From the NCBI GenBank assembly GCA_963809545.1, contig CAWEKD010000009.1, positions 62,001 to 126,000 of the forward strand: DNA of 64,000 bases, written 5' to 3'. Below the pieces are notes generated by a model that searched no databases, was not told where the DNA came from, and saw only the letters and a list, made by a program, of their open reading frames with translations. How positions within the stretch are numbered: the stretch's first letter is position 1; each line of letters opens with the position of its first letter. This DNA is from Natronosporangium sp035305625. GTDB taxonomy: Bacteria > Actinomycetota > Actinomycetes > Mycobacteriales > Micromonosporaceae. Position numbers and translations under genes: made by a program. Below, one piece after another: positions 19,809 to 31,357 of the stretch.

Positions 19809-20747
19809 TCACCGCGCCGGCGCCTCGGTCATCGCCCGGGCGCGGGCCGCGATCGCCACCGCGAACCGCTCGACCGCGCCGACGCCGTGCCGGAAGAACA
19901 ACGACGGCTCGGTGATCTCCAGCTCCACGAGCACCGGCCGGCCGTCCGCCCCGGGAATCAGATCCACCCGGGCGTACAGCAGCGCCTCCGCCCCGCCGGG
20001 CACCGCCGCCAACACCCGCCGGGCGACCGCCAACTCCGCGGCGGTCGGTTGGCGCGGGGTGATCTGCTCCGGTCGGTACAGCCCCGCGACCGGGGCGTCG
20101 GGCCCGGCCAGCATCGGCCCTTTACGGATCGCGTGGGAGTACGCCAGCCGGCCGTGCCGCGGACTGGCCAGGAACACCAGGCCGCTCTCCCCGTACCCGT
20201 CCACCGCGGCCAGGTAGGGCTGCACCATGGCCACCCGGCCGGCCGCTTGGAGCCGGGTCACGTGGGCGACCGCGGCCGCGCGCTGCTCCGGGACGGACAG
20301 TTGGTACCGGCCGGCGTCCCGGCTACCCGCCCCCACCGCCGGCTTGATCACCCATTGGCCGGTCTCCGGGGGCTGCCACCGGTCCTCCGGCTCCACCCAG
20401 GTGGTGGGGACCACCGGCACCCCCACCATGTCCAGCTCCACCAGGTAGCGCTTGTCGGTGTTCCAGCTCAACAGGTGCGCAGGGTGGGACAACCGGGGCA
20501 CCTGCTCGGCCCAGGCCAGAAACTCCGCCCGGCGGTCCGGGTAGTCCCAGGGTGAGCGCAGCACCACCAGGTCGAACCCCGCCCAGTCCACGGTGGGGTC
20601 GTCCCAGACCACCGCCTGCGCGTCCACCCCGTGCTGGGCCAGCAGCGCCACCAGCGGCCGGTCGTCGGGGTCCAGCTCCGGGAGGTCGGCACAGGTGACA
20701 AGCGCGACCCGGGGAGCCCCCCGGGTCGCACCACCCTCCTCAGTCAT
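19809..20747 (-). CDS. ATP-grasp domain protein
   Basis: 312 residues from ATG 20747; a longer in-frame extension to 20933 is arginine/proline-rich antisense-like sequence. The N-terminal third looks like a pre-ATP-grasp domain (VALVTCADLPELDPDDRPL, VVLRSPWDYPDRR). The middle has KPAVGAGSRDAGRY, and the C-terminal YARVDLIPGADGRPVLVELEITEPSLF carries metal- and ATP-binding acidic residues typical of ATP-grasp ligases. Relatives join a carboxylate to an amine or thiol; the substrate here is unknown. It starts 19 bases after the small gene at 20767-21105 and is probably co-transcribed with it. Confidence 0.85.
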   Translation of the reverse strand: MTEEGGATRGAPRVALVTCADLPELDPDDRPLVALLAQHGVDAQAVVWDDPTVDWAGFDLVVLRSPWDYPDRRAEFLAWAEQVPRLSHPAHLLSWNTDKRYLVELDMVGVPVVPTTWVEPEDRWQPPETGQWVIKPAVGAGSRDAGRYQLSVPEQRAAAVAHVTRLQAAGRVAMVQPYLAAVDGYGESGLVFLASPRHGRLAYSHAIRKGPMLAGPDAPVAGLYRPEQITPRQPTAAELAVARRVLAAVPGGAEALLYARVDLIPGADGRPVLVELEITEPSLFFRHGVGAVERFAVAIAARARAMTEAPAR

Positions 20748-20766
20748 ATCCGGTAATGACACGTCG

Positions 20767-21105
20767 TCAGCGGGCCAGCGTCCGGCGGGCCATCGACCGC
20801 CACAGGTGGTTGCTGGGCCGCATCTGCGAGATGAGCTCCCGCTCCCAGGAGTTCTCCACCGGCACCCCGGCGGTCTCGCAGGCCGCGCGAGCCACGTCCG
20901 TGCCGGGAGCGAACTGGTCTCCCCAGGCGCCATCGTTGCCGACCAGCACGATCCGGGCGCCGCGCCGGCCGACGTACTCGATGATCGCCTTCGCGCCCTG
21001 GTGAGCGGCGGCGAAGGCCTTCAGCCCGGCGGTGAGCCCGCGAGGTATCGGCGGGTCGCCGGGATCAGATTGCTCCGCCAGGAGCGTGGTATCACCTTCC
21101 ACCAT
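20767..21105 (-). CDS. Conserved hypothetical protein
   Basis: 112 residues, alpha/beta in character, with GAKAIIEYVGRRGARIVLVGNDGAWGDQFAPG in the middle and a helical C terminus ending in arginines. No signal peptide or membrane helix. I recall close relatives as uncharacterised actinobacterial proteins. The ATG lacks a clear Shine-Dalgarno sequence. It sits between ctaB and the ATP-grasp gene on the same strand. Confidence 0.75.
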   Translation of the reverse strand: MVEGDTTLLAEQSDPGDPPIPRGLTAGLKAFAAAHQGAKAIIEYVGRRGARIVLVGNDGAWGDQFAPGTDVARAACETAGVPVENSWERELISQMRPSNHLWRSMARRTLAR

Positions 21106-21122
21106 GCCTGGCAGCGTAAGCA

Positions 21123-21147
21123 GAAACCCTGTCAGTGGGAGGGTTTC
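21123..21147 (-). terminator. Hairpin between ctaB and the hypothetical gene
   Basis: GAAACCCT/AGGGTTTC 8-bp stem with a 9-base loop, 18 bases upstream of the start at 21105 and about 100 bases downstream of the ctaB stop. It could be a ctaB terminator or attenuator, or a structured leader. Confidence 0.35.
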
Positions 21148-21245
21148 TCGCCAGATTTTGTGACCGTGATAACGCTCCAGTCCACCCAGTGGGGGACCTT
21201 TAACGCCCGGTTTGGACGACTAAATTGCCACAAGTACGGGCAGGC

Positions 21246-22286
21246 TCAACCGGCGAGAAGTGCATTGATGGCGATCGTTGCGAATACCACCGTGAGATAC
21301 GTGTTCGACAGGTGGAACAGCCGCATCGGCCGCAGCTGGTCCCCGGTCCGCAGCACCACCGAGTGCCCCTGCTCCTCCCGCACCCGCGCCGAAGCGGCGG
21401 TCAGCTGCCCCGCCCGGCGGTGCAGCCGGTGCGCCTCCACGATCAGCCACACCCCCGCCACGGCCGCCACCACCGCGTACAGCGGGTGCATCCCCAGCGG
21501 CCACAGCGCCAGGGAGGTCGCCACCGTCAACCAGCAGTAGACCACGCTCTCCGCGGTGACCCGGCGGGGGGACGCCACCACCGACAACATCGGGATCCCG
21601 GCCGCGGCGTAGTCGTCCCGGAACCGCAGCGCCAGCGCATAGAAGTGGGGCGGCTGCCAGAGGAAGACCAGCGCGAACAGCAGCCACGCCTCCAGCGACA
21701 GCCCACCGGTGACCGCGGCCCAGCCGATCAGCACCGGCGCCGAGCCGCTCACCCCGCCCAGCACGGTGTTGTGCGGGGTGGTCCGCTTCAACCACCAGGT
21801 GTAGATCAGGTCGTAGTAGAGGATGGCGCCCAGCGTCAGCGCCGCCGCCAGGACGTTGGCCGCCGCCGCCATCAGGCCCACCGACACCACGGCCAGGGTG
21901 ATGCCGAACCACAGCGCGTTCCGCGGGCTGACCGTGTGCGCCGGCAACGGCCGCGTCGCGGTCCGGCGCATCACCTGATCGATGTCGCGATCCAGGTAGC
22001 AGTTGATGGCGTTGGCCGCCCCGGCCGCCAGCGCCCCGGCCACCAACACCGCCAGGGTCAGCCACAGCGGTGGGAACCCGCCCGCCGCCAGCATCATGGT
22101 CGGCAGGGTGGTGACCAGCAGCAGCTCCACCAACCGGGGTTTGGTGAGGGCCACGTAGGCGCGCACCACCGCGGCCACCGACCGGCGAGGTGCCACGGGC
22201 ACCGGGACCGGATGGAGGACCGGGGAAACGTCTGCCCCGTCGACCCCCGCAGGAACCGACGGCGGCTGGGCAGTGGCCGCGCTCAC
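21246..22286 (-). CDS. ctaB: Heme O synthase CtaB (protoheme IX farnesyltransferase)
   Basis: 346 residues from GTG 22286. UbiA-family prenyltransferase with about nine membrane helices. The two aspartate-rich motifs are visible: NAINCYLDRDIDQVMRRT and the later FRDDYAAAGIPML. LTKPRLVELLLVTT near the first helix is standard for CtaB. It farnesylates heme b to heme O, the substrate of CtaA encoded nearby. It is divergent from tkt, with 190 bases between the two starts. Confidence 0.96.
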   Translation of the reverse strand: MSAATAQPPSVPAGVDGADVSPVLHPVPVPVAPRRSVAAVVRAYVALTKPRLVELLLVTTLPTMMLAAGGFPPLWLTLAVLVAGALAAGAANAINCYLDRDIDQVMRRTATRPLPAHTVSPRNALWFGITLAVVSVGLMAAAANVLAAALTLGAILYYDLIYTWWLKRTTPHNTVLGGVSGSAPVLIGWAAVTGGLSLEAWLLFALVFLWQPPHFYALALRFRDDYAAAGIPMLSVVASPRRVTAESVVYCWLTVATSLALWPLGMHPLYAVVAAVAGVWLIVEAHRLHRRAGQLTAASARVREEQGHSVVLRTGDQLRPMRLFHLSNTYLTVVFATIAINALLAG

Positions 22287-22476
22287 CCGGCCAAGGGTAC
22301 GTGAGCACGGTTTCCCCCACCCGGCGACCCGTCGGTAGCTGTGTCCCGCGCCATGAGAGACCGGCACGTCGTCCCGCTCGCCACCGGCGCGCCGACGATA
22401 GGCTCTGGTCTCAACCGGATCTTTGCGAGACCGCGTCCGTTGTCCACCTCTGCTACCCCCTGGGGGCATCATCACC

Positions 22477-24600
22477 GTGACCGACACCACCTCTGACTCC
22501 CGGCTGGTCTGGAGCGACCTCGATCGCCGGGCCGTGGACACCGCTCGGATCCTGGCTGTCGACGCCGTGCAGCGGGCCGGCAATGGTCACCCCGGCACCG
22601 CGATGAGTCTGGCGCCCGTGGCGTACCTGCTGTTCCAGCGGGTGATGCGGCATGACCCCGCCGACCCGCACTGGCCGGGCCGGGACCGGTTCGTCCTGTC
22701 CGCCGGCCACACCAGCCTGACCCTGTACATCCAGCTGTTCCTGGCCGGGTACGGGCTGGAACTGGATGATCTGAAAGCGCTGCGACAGTGGGGGTCGCTC
22801 ACCCCCGGCCACCCGGAGTACGGGCACACCCCCGGGGTGGAGACCACCACCGGCCCGCTCGGGCAGGGGCTCGCCAACGCGGTCGGGATGGCGATGGCCG
22901 CCCGTCGCGAGCGGGGGCTGTTCGACCCGGACACCCCGGCGGGCGCCAGCCCGTTCGATCACCACATCTGGGTGATCGCCTCCGACGGCGACCTCCAGGA
23001 GGGGATCACCCACGAGGCCAGCGCCCTGGCCGGGCACCAGCAGCTGGGCAACCTGGTGGTGATCTACGACGACAACCGGATCTCGATCGAGGACGACACC
23101 CGGATCGCCGTCAGTGAGGACGTGGCGGCCCGGTACGAGGCGTACGGGTGGCACGTGCAGACCGTGGACTGGCGGCGTGGTCGCGACGACGGCGCCGACT
23201 ACCACGAAGACCTCGAGGCCCTGTACCAGGCGTTGCTCGCGGCCCGGGCGGAGACCACCCGGCCGTCGTTGATCTCGCTGCGGACGGTGATCGGCTGGCC
23301 CGCGCCGACCAAGCAGAACACCGGCAAGATCCACGGCTCGGCGCTGGGGGCGGAGGAGGTCGCGGCCACCAAGCGGGTGCTCGGCTTCGACCCCGCGGTG
23401 GACTTCCCGGTGGAGCCGGAGGTGCTGGCGCACACCCGCACCGCGTTGGAGCGCGGCAAGCAGGCCCGCGCCGCCTGGCAGGAGGCCTACCACGCGTGGG
23501 CGGAGGCCAACCCCGAGCGCAAGGCGCTGCACGACCGGTTGCAGGCCCGGCGGCTACCGGAGGGCTGGACCGAGCAGCTGCCGCAGTTCCCCGCCGACGC
23601 CAAGGGCATGGCCACCCGCGCCGCCTCCGGCAAGGTCCTGGCTGCGTTGGCGGACGTGCTGCCGGAGCTGTGGGGCGGCTCGGCCGACCTGGCCGACAGC
23701 AACAACACCACCATGCCCGGGCAGCCGTCGTTCGTACCGGCCGAACACGCCACCGCCTCCTACCCGGGCCACCCGTACGGGCGGACCTTGCACTTCGGCA
23801 TCCGGGAACACGCCATGGGGGCGATCCTGAACGGGATCGCCTTGCACGGCGGCACCCGCCCCTACGGCGGCACGTTCCTGGTGTTCAGCGACTACCTGCG
23901 CCCGGCGGTGCGGCTGGCGGCGTTGATGAAGCTACCGGTGATCTACGTGTGGACCCACGACTCGATCGGCCTGGGTGAGGACGGCCCCACCCACCAGCCG
24001 GTGGAGCACCTGTCGTCGCTGCGGGCGATCCCGGGGCTGGACGTGGTCCGTCCCGCCGACGCCAACGAGACCGTGTGGGCGTGGCGGATGGCGCTCACCC
24101 ACACCGATCGGCCTACCGCACTGTGCCTGACCCGGCAGGCGGTGCCGGTGCTGGACCGCGGCGGGGAGCTGGCCGGGGCCGAAGGAGTGGCGCGCGGCGG
24201 GTACGTGCTGGCCGAGGCGGCCGGCGGCACCCCCGCGGTGATCCTGATCGGTACCGGGTCGGAGGTGGCGCTGTGCCTGGCCGCCCGGGAGCTGCTGCAG
24301 GCCGACGGGATCCCCACCCGGGTGGTGTCGATGCCCTGCCAGGAGTGGTTCCGCGCTCAGGACCCGGCCTACCGGGAGTCGGTGCTGCCGGCGGCGGTCC
24401 GGGCCCGGGTGGCGGTGGAGGCCGGGGTGGCCATGTCGTGGTGGGATCTGGTCGGCGACACCGGCGAGTGCGTGAGTCTGGAGCACTTTGGTGCCAGTGC
24501 GCCGTACCAGGTGCTATATGAGAAGTTCGGGTTCACCCCGGAGGCGGTGGCGGCGGCGGCCCGCCGTTCGTTGGCTCGGACAAGTGGCGCGCAGGCGTGA
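22477..24600 (+). CDS. tkt: Transketolase
   Basis: 707 residues from GTG 22477, with a GGGGG stretch upstream. Thiamine-diphosphate enzyme of the non-oxidative pentose-phosphate pathway. The TPP/magnesium motif is SDGDLQEGITHEASAL near residue 169, with GHTSLTLYIQLFLAGY before it. The pyrimidine-domain catalytic region is GIREHAMGAILNGIALHGG, followed by THDSIGLGEDGPTHQPVEHL. First gene of a rightward set tkt-tal-pgi-zwf-opcA-pgl with several overlapping starts. Confidence 0.97.
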   Translation: MTDTTSDSRLVWSDLDRRAVDTARILAVDAVQRAGNGHPGTAMSLAPVAYLLFQRVMRHDPADPHWPGRDRFVLSAGHTSLTLYIQLFLAGYGLELDDLKALRQWGSLTPGHPEYGHTPGVETTTGPLGQGLANAVGMAMAARRERGLFDPDTPAGASPFDHHIWVIASDGDLQEGITHEASALAGHQQLGNLVVIYDDNRISIEDDTRIAVSEDVAARYEAYGWHVQTVDWRRGRDDGADYHEDLEALYQALLAARAETTRPSLISLRTVIGWPAPTKQNTGKIHGSALGAEEVAATKRVLGFDPAVDFPVEPEVLAHTRTALERGKQARAAWQEAYHAWAEANPERKALHDRLQARRLPEGWTEQLPQFPADAKGMATRAASGKVLAALADVLPELWGGSADLADSNNTTMPGQPSFVPAEHATASYPGHPYGRTLHFGIREHAMGAILNGIALHGGTRPYGGTFLVFSDYLRPAVRLAALMKLPVIYVWTHDSIGLGEDGPTHQPVEHLSSLRAIPGLDVVRPADANETVWAWRMALTHTDRPTALCLTRQAVPVLDRGGELAGAEGVARGGYVLAEAAGGTPAVILIGTGSEVALCLAARELLQADGIPTRVVSMPCQEWFRAQDPAYRESVLPAAVRARVAVEAGVAMSWWDLVGDTGECVSLEHFGASAPYQVLYEKFGFTPEAVAAAARRSLARTSGAQA

Positions 24601-24645
24601 GAAGCGCCGGACACCCGGGCATTGTGTGATCGAAGGGGGATCACG

Positions 24646-25785
24646 ATGACTGACCGACTCAAGGAGCTGTCCGACGCCGGCGTGGCGATCTGGCTCGACG
24701 ATCTGTCCCGGGAACGGCTGGCCGACGGCTCGCTGGAGAAGATGCGCCGGGAGCAGCACCTGGTGGGGATCACCACCAACCCGACCATCTTCGCCGGCGC
24801 CATCAGCAGTTCCGACCTGTACGACGGCCCGCTGCGCGAGTTCGGGGTCCGGGGCATCGGGGCGGAGGAAGCCGCCCGGATGATCACTACCTACGACGTC
24901 CGGTGGGCCTGCGATGTGATGCGCCCGGTGTACGAGGCCACGCAGGGAGTGGACGGTCGGGTCTCGATCGAGGTGGACCCGCGCCTGGCGTACCGGACGG
25001 AAGCCACCGTGGCCGAGGCGAAGGCGCTGTGGTGGATGGTGGACCGGCCGAACCTGTTCATCAAAATCCCCGCCACCGAGCCGGGCCTGCCGGCGATCAC
25101 TGAGTGCGTGGCGGCGGGGTTGAGCGTGAACGTGACGCTGATCTTCTCCCTGGACCGGTACCAGCAGGTGATGGAGGCCTACCTGGCCGGGCTGGAGCGC
25201 GCCCAGCAGGCCGGTCGGGACCTGTCCATGATCGCCTCGGTGGCCTCGTTCTTCGTCTCCCGGGTGGACACCGAAGTGGACAAACGGCTGGCCGCCCTGG
25301 ACGATCCGGCCGCGGCCGCGCTGCAGGGGCGGGCCGCGATCGCCAACGCCCGCCTGGCCTACCAGCGGTACCAGCAGACGTTCACCGGACCGCGGTGGGA
25401 GGCGCTGGCCGCCGCCGGCGCCCGCCCGCAGCGGCCACTGTGGGCATCCACCTCGGTGAAGAATCCGTCCTACCGGGACACTATGTACGTGGAACAGCTG
25501 ATCGCTCCGGGGGTGGTGAACACCATGCCGGAGTCGACCCTGCGGGCCTACGCGGACCACGGTGAGACCCGGGGCGACACCGTCACCGGCGCCTACGAGG
25601 ACGCCCAGCAGGTGCTGGACGAGTTGGCGCGGCTTGGGGTGGACTATCAGGATGTGGTGACCACGCTGGAGCGGGAAGGCGTGGAGAAGTTCGAAGCCAG
25701 CTGGCTGGAGCTCCTTAAGACTGTCGAGAACCAGCTCGGCGTGGTGACTCCGACTGACGCTGACGGTGAAGCGAGGAGCGAGTGA
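24646..25785 (+). CDS. tal: Transaldolase
   Basis: 379 residues from ATG 24646, preceded by AAGGGGG. Schiff-base lysine K140 lies in FIKIPATEPGLPAI, and the N-terminal GITTNPTIFAGAI is the family signature. It moves a three-carbon dihydroxyacetone unit in the non-oxidative pentose-phosphate pathway. It begins 45 bases after tkt, and its stop overlaps the pgi start (GTGA). Confidence 0.97.
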   Translation: MTDRLKELSDAGVAIWLDDLSRERLADGSLEKMRREQHLVGITTNPTIFAGAISSSDLYDGPLREFGVRGIGAEEAARMITTYDVRWACDVMRPVYEATQGVDGRVSIEVDPRLAYRTEATVAEAKALWWMVDRPNLFIKIPATEPGLPAITECVAAGLSVNVTLIFSLDRYQQVMEAYLAGLERAQQAGRDLSMIASVASFFVSRVDTEVDKRLAALDDPAAAALQGRAAIANARLAYQRYQQTFTGPRWEALAAAGARPQRPLWASTSVKNPSYRDTMYVEQLIAPGVVNTMPESTLRAYADHGETRGDTVTGAYEDAQQVLDELARLGVDYQDVVTTLEREGVEKFEASWLELLKTVENQLGVVTPTDADGEARSE

Positions 25786-27454
25786 CCGAGGTGATCCCGG
25801 GCCGCCCGGAGGCGGCGGCTGGACTAGCGGTGTGGGGAGCCGACGCGGTACCAGGGGCGGCCGAGATCCGGGCCGCCCTGCTGGCCGACCGGGCACCGGC
25901 CCGGTTGGTCGACCGAGACCCCACCCTGTGGGGGCCGGCCGCGGAGGCGGAGGCGCGGATCCGACTCGGCTGGGTCGACACCATGCGCCGCAGCCGGGGG
26001 CTGCTGGACCAGCTGGCGGAGCTGCGGGACGAGCTGTCCGACCTGGACCACGTGGTGCTGTGTGGGATGGGCGGCTCCTCGCTGGCGCCGGAGGTGATCT
26101 GCGCTACGGTGGGCCGCCCGCTGACCGTCCTGGACACCACCGATCCCCAGCAGGTGCGTACCGCCCTGGCGGACCGGCTGGACCGCACCGTGGTGGTGGT
26201 GGCCAGCAAGTCCGGCACCACCGTGGAGACCGACAGCCAGCGCCGCGCCTACTGGCAGGCGCTCCTCGACGCCGGGTTAACCGAGGCGGAGGCCGCTCGC
26301 CGGTTCGTGTTCGTCACCGACCCGGGGACCGCGCTGGCCGAGCTGGGCCGCGCGCAAGGGTCGGTGGTGGTGCTGGCCGACCCGGACGTGGGGGGCCGCT
26401 ACTCGGCGCTGACCGCGTTCGGCCTGGTGCCGGCCGCGCTGGCCGGGGTGGACGTGGTGGAGCTGCTGGACCAGGCCGAGGCGCTGCTGCCGGCGTTGGC
26501 GCAGCCCGACGACAACCCCGGGCTGGCGTTGGGGGCGGCGCTGGCCGCCGCCGCCACCGGCGCCGGCGGGGGTCCCCGCCGCGACAAGCTGGCGCTGGCC
26601 AGCGACGGCACCGGGATCGTCGGCCTGGGCGACTGGGTGGAGCAGCTGGTGGCCGAATCCACCGGCAAGGACGGCCGCGGGATGCTGCCGGTGGTGGTGG
26701 AGTCCCCCACCGCCCCCGGGGGCACCGGGACAGATGTCCTGACCGTCACCATGGGTGGCGCGCTGCCGGCCGGGGCGGTGCCCGGCGGCGGGGTGCGGCC
26801 CCACGTGGCGGTCAACGGCCCGCTCGGGGCGCAGTTCCTGGTGTGGGAGTTCGCCACCGCGCTGCTCGGACGGGTACTGGAGATCAACCCGTTCGATCAG
26901 CCCAACGTCACCGAGTCCAAGGACAACACCGCCGCCATCCTCGCCGGCGGGCTGCCGGCGGAGACCCCGGTGGCCACCGACGGCCCGGTCCAGTTGTACG
27001 GCACCCGCGCCAGCACGGTGGAGCAGGCGCTGACCGAGCTGGTCGAGGCGGTGGGCCCCGACGGGTATCTCGCGGTGATGGCGTACCTGGACCGGCACGC
27101 CGACGCGGCCGTGGCCGAGCTGCGCCCCGCCCTGGCCACCGCCTGCGGCCGACCGGTCACGTTCGGCTGGGGGCCGCGGTTCCTGCACTCCACCGGGCAG
27201 TACCACAAGGGCGGGCCGCAGGTCGGGGTGTACCTGCAGATCACCGGCGCGATCCCGGGTGAGGATCTGCCGGTGCCGGGCCGGCCGTACACCTTCGGTG
27301 GGTTGCAGGCGGCGCAGGCCGCCGGGGACCGGCAGGCCCTGGCCGACCGTGGGCGGCCGGTGCTGCGGCTGCACCTGACCGACCGGGCGGCCGGGATCCA
27401 GCGGCTCCTGGCGGCCGCCGCCTCCCTGGCTGACCAGGCGGGAGGACACCGCGC

Positions 27455-27458
<4 letters not shown>
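25782..27458 (+). CDS. pgi: Glucose-6-phosphate isomerase
   Basis: 558 residues; GTG start overlapping the tal stop. SIS-domain signatures are visible: LCGMGGSSLAPEV near residue 92 and VASKSGTTVETDS near 145, with the C-terminal catalytic lysine/histidine region FLHSTGQYHKGGPQVGVYLQ. It is the class seen next to or fused with transaldolase in actinobacteria; here the two are separate but coupled. It links the pentose-phosphate genes to glycolysis. The stop overlaps zwf as ATGA. Confidence 0.95.
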
Positions 27459-28969
<1,511 letters not shown>

Positions 28970-28994
28970 GGCACCCGGAGGGACGGGAGGACAG

Positions 28995-30008
28995 ATGACC
29001 GCGTTGTGGGACACCACCGGCAGTGAGGTGGTCCGGGAACTCACCGCGGCGCGCCGCCGCGACGGGATGACCAGCGGCCTGGCGCTGACCTTGATCGCGG
29101 TGGTGGATGAGCGCCCAGGTTCTCGCTCCACCCCGGTCAAGGAGGTGGAGGACGCCGCCACCGTGTCCGCCGCGATGCACCCGTGCCGCCTGCTGGTGGT
29201 TACCCGGCCCGCGGGCGGCCATGACCACACCCCCGACCGGCTGGACGCCGAGATCGTGGTCGGGGGGCGGCTGGGGCCGTGCGAAGCGGTGATCATGCGG
29301 ATGCAGGGGCGGCTGGCGCTGCACGCCGACTCGGTGGTGATCCCCTTGATCGCCGCCGACGTCCCGGTGGTCACCTGGTGGCACGGGGTGCCGCCAGAAC
29401 AGATCAGCGCCGACCCGCTGGGAGTGGTGGCGGGGCGCCGGATCACCGACGTCGCCCAGGCGCCGGATCCGGTGGCCGCGCTGCGGCAACGAGCCCTGGA
29501 CTACGCCGCCGGGGACACCGACCTGGCCTGGACCCGGATCACCGGCTGGCGCGCCCTGTTGGCCGGTGCCCTGGACGCCGCCGGCAACGGTGCCTGGCCG
29601 CCGCGCGCCATCACGATCGAGGCGCCGCCGGAGGACGTGAGCGCGTTGCTGCTGGCGGGATGGCTCCAGGCGCGGCTCGGTACTCAGCCGGTGCTACGGC
29701 AGGAGACCGGCGCCTCCGCCCTGGCCGCGGTAGCGGTGACCCTCGCGGACGGAGCACAGATCGAGATCACCCGGCACGGCAACACCGCGGTGTTGCGGCA
29801 CACCGGCCACGAGGAGCGGCGGCTGCCGCTGCTGACCCGCAGCCTCGGTGATCTGCTGGCGGAGGAGTTGCGCCGGTTGGACCCGGACGAGCTGTACGCG
29901 GCGGCGCTGTCGGCGGCCACCGGGGTGGCGGGCCTGGAGCACCGCCCCGCCGCGCGGGTACGTACCTGGCGGGAGGGGCCGGGGAGCCGGCAGGAGGTGA
30001 CCGCGTGA
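28995..30008 (+). CDS. opcA: OpcA, glucose-6-phosphate dehydrogenase assembly protein
   Basis: 337 residues from ATG 28995, with GGGAGG upstream; an in-frame start at 28794 would lie inside zwf and is rejected. Family hallmarks include LALTLIAVVDE, HPCRLLVV, DAEIVVGGRLGPCEAVIMRMQG and PVVTWWHGVPPEQI. OpcA is needed for full activity of actinobacterial and cyanobacterial Zwf. It lies 25 bases after zwf and overlaps pgl by GTGA. Confidence 0.96.
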   Translation: MTALWDTTGSEVVRELTAARRRDGMTSGLALTLIAVVDERPGSRSTPVKEVEDAATVSAAMHPCRLLVVTRPAGGHDHTPDRLDAEIVVGGRLGPCEAVIMRMQGRLALHADSVVIPLIAADVPVVTWWHGVPPEQISADPLGVVAGRRITDVAQAPDPVAALRQRALDYAAGDTDLAWTRITGWRALLAGALDAAGNGAWPPRAITIEAPPEDVSALLLAGWLQARLGTQPVLRQETGASALAAVAVTLADGAQIEITRHGNTAVLRHTGHEERRLPLLTRSLGDLLAEELRRLDPDELYAAALSAATGVAGLEHRPAARVRTWREGPGSRQEVTA

Positions 30009-30760
30009 GTACCGATGTGGTGGTGCACGCCGACCGGGAGCGGCTAGCGCAGGCGGTGGCGGCCCGGTTCCTGGTGCGGCTGCTGGACGCCCAGGCCGCC
30101 CGTGGAGAGGCGACGGTGGTGTTGACCGGGGGCACGATCGCCGCGGCGGTCTACTGGGCGGTGGCGGCCAGCCCGGCCCGGCACGCCGTGGACTGGTCCC
30201 GGGTGTCGTTCTGGTGGGGAGACGAGCGGTTCCTCCCGACAGGGCACCCGGATCGGAACGAAACCCAGGCCCGGGAGGCGCTCGGGGACCTGTTCGCGCA
30301 GGCCCGGGTCTACCCGATGCCGGCCTCCGACGGCCCGGACGGGGACGATCCGGAGGCGGCCGCGGCCCGCTACGCCGAACAGCTGCGGGCCGCCGGGCAT
30401 CCGGCCCGGCTGCCCCACTTCGATCTGCTGCTGCTCGGGGTGGGCGAGGACGGCCACGTGGCGTCGGTGTTCCCGGTGCAGCCGGCGGCGTACGAGACGC
30501 GGGCGGTGTGCGCGGTCCGGGGCGCCCCCAAACCGCCCCCCACCCGGATCACCCTCACCCTGCCGACCATCAACACCGCGGAGCAGGTCTGGCTGATCGC
30601 CAGCGGCGCCCAGAAGGCCGGTGCGGTGGAGCTGGCGTTGGCGGGTGGTGGCTGGGTGCAGGTGCCGGCCGCGGGAGTGCGGGGGGTGGACCGCACGCTG
30701 TGGCTGCTGGATCGGGCCGCCGCCAGCCGACTCGGGCCGCACATTCGGGCGCTGCGCTGA
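30005..30760 (+). CDS. pgl: 6-phosphogluconolactonase
   Basis: 251 residues, GTG start overlapping the opcA stop. SOL/DevB-type lactonase with VVLTGGTIAAAVYW near residue 38, SFWWGDERFLPTGHPDRNE near 68 and LLLLGVGEDGHVASVFP near 142. It hydrolyses 6-phosphogluconolactone, the product of Zwf. Last gene of the pentose-phosphate operon; gnd is not in the window. Confidence 0.96.
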   Translation: MSTDVVVHADRERLAQAVAARFLVRLLDAQAARGEATVVLTGGTIAAAVYWAVAASPARHAVDWSRVSFWWGDERFLPTGHPDRNETQAREALGDLFAQARVYPMPASDGPDGDDPEAAAARYAEQLRAAGHPARLPHFDLLLLGVGEDGHVASVFPVQPAAYETRAVCAVRGAPKPPPTRITLTLPTINTAEQVWLIASGAQKAGAVELALAGGGWVQVPAAGVRGVDRTLWLLDRAAASRLGPHIRALR

Positions 30761-30794
30761 CGGCGTTCTCGCCTCAGACCGCAGAACCGGTGAA

Positions 30795-30822
30795 GGCCGG
30801 TCCACCCCGGTGGTGGCCGGCC
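30795..30822. terminator. Terminator between pgl and secG
   Basis: GGCCGGTCCACC (30795-30806) pairs with GGTGGCCGGCC (30812-30822), with one bulged base and a 5-base loop. It lies between convergent genes and can serve both. Confidence 0.5.
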
Positions 30823-30823
30823 G

Positions 30824-31078
30824 TCAGACGGTGATGGTGGTCCGCAGCCAGAGCCCGAACGCCACGATGCAGGCGAACCACACCAACCCCACCAGCACGG
30901 TGTAACGGTTGAGGTTCTTCTCTGCCACCGACGAACCGGCCAGCGAGGACGTGACACCGCCGCCGAACATACTCGACAGGCCACCACCCCGGCCCTTGTG
31001 CAGCAGCACCAGGGTGGTCAGCAGCGCGCTGGTCACCACCAGCAGCAGGATCAGCAGGTACGGAAACCAGGTGGGCAT
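30824..31078 (-). CDS. secG: SecG, preprotein translocase subunit
   Basis: 84 residues from ATG 31078. Two membrane helices (about 5-27 and 57-78) surround the conserved loop LVLLHKGRGGGLSSMFGGGV, the SecG signature. It is part of the SecYEG translocon. It follows gap-pgk-tpiA as in other actinobacteria, but here a rightward GyrI-like gene is interposed. Confidence 0.96.
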   Translation of the reverse strand: MPTWFPYLLILLLVVTSALLTTLVLLHKGRGGGLSSMFGGGVTSSLAGSSVAEKNLNRYTVLVGLVWFACIVAFGLWLRTTITV

Positions 31079-31357
31079 CTCGCGGTCAGTCCTTACGGTC
31101 GGGTGTGCGCCGGTCGCCGCTACAGGATAGCCACCAGGACGCCCTTCCGAACACCCCAGGGGGCACCGAAGACGAATCCGGGACGCTCCTCCCCCGCCGG
31201 GCGTCTGCTCGCACCCCACGAGTGCCCCACCGGCGGGCCTCCGGAGCGACCACCTCATCGTCGACCCATCTCCCGGCCCCACCAGGTTTTTTGCCCTGGA
31301 TGCCGGGGATGTCAGGTTGGTGAGGCAAGAATCCCAGCTACGACCTGGGGAGGACCG

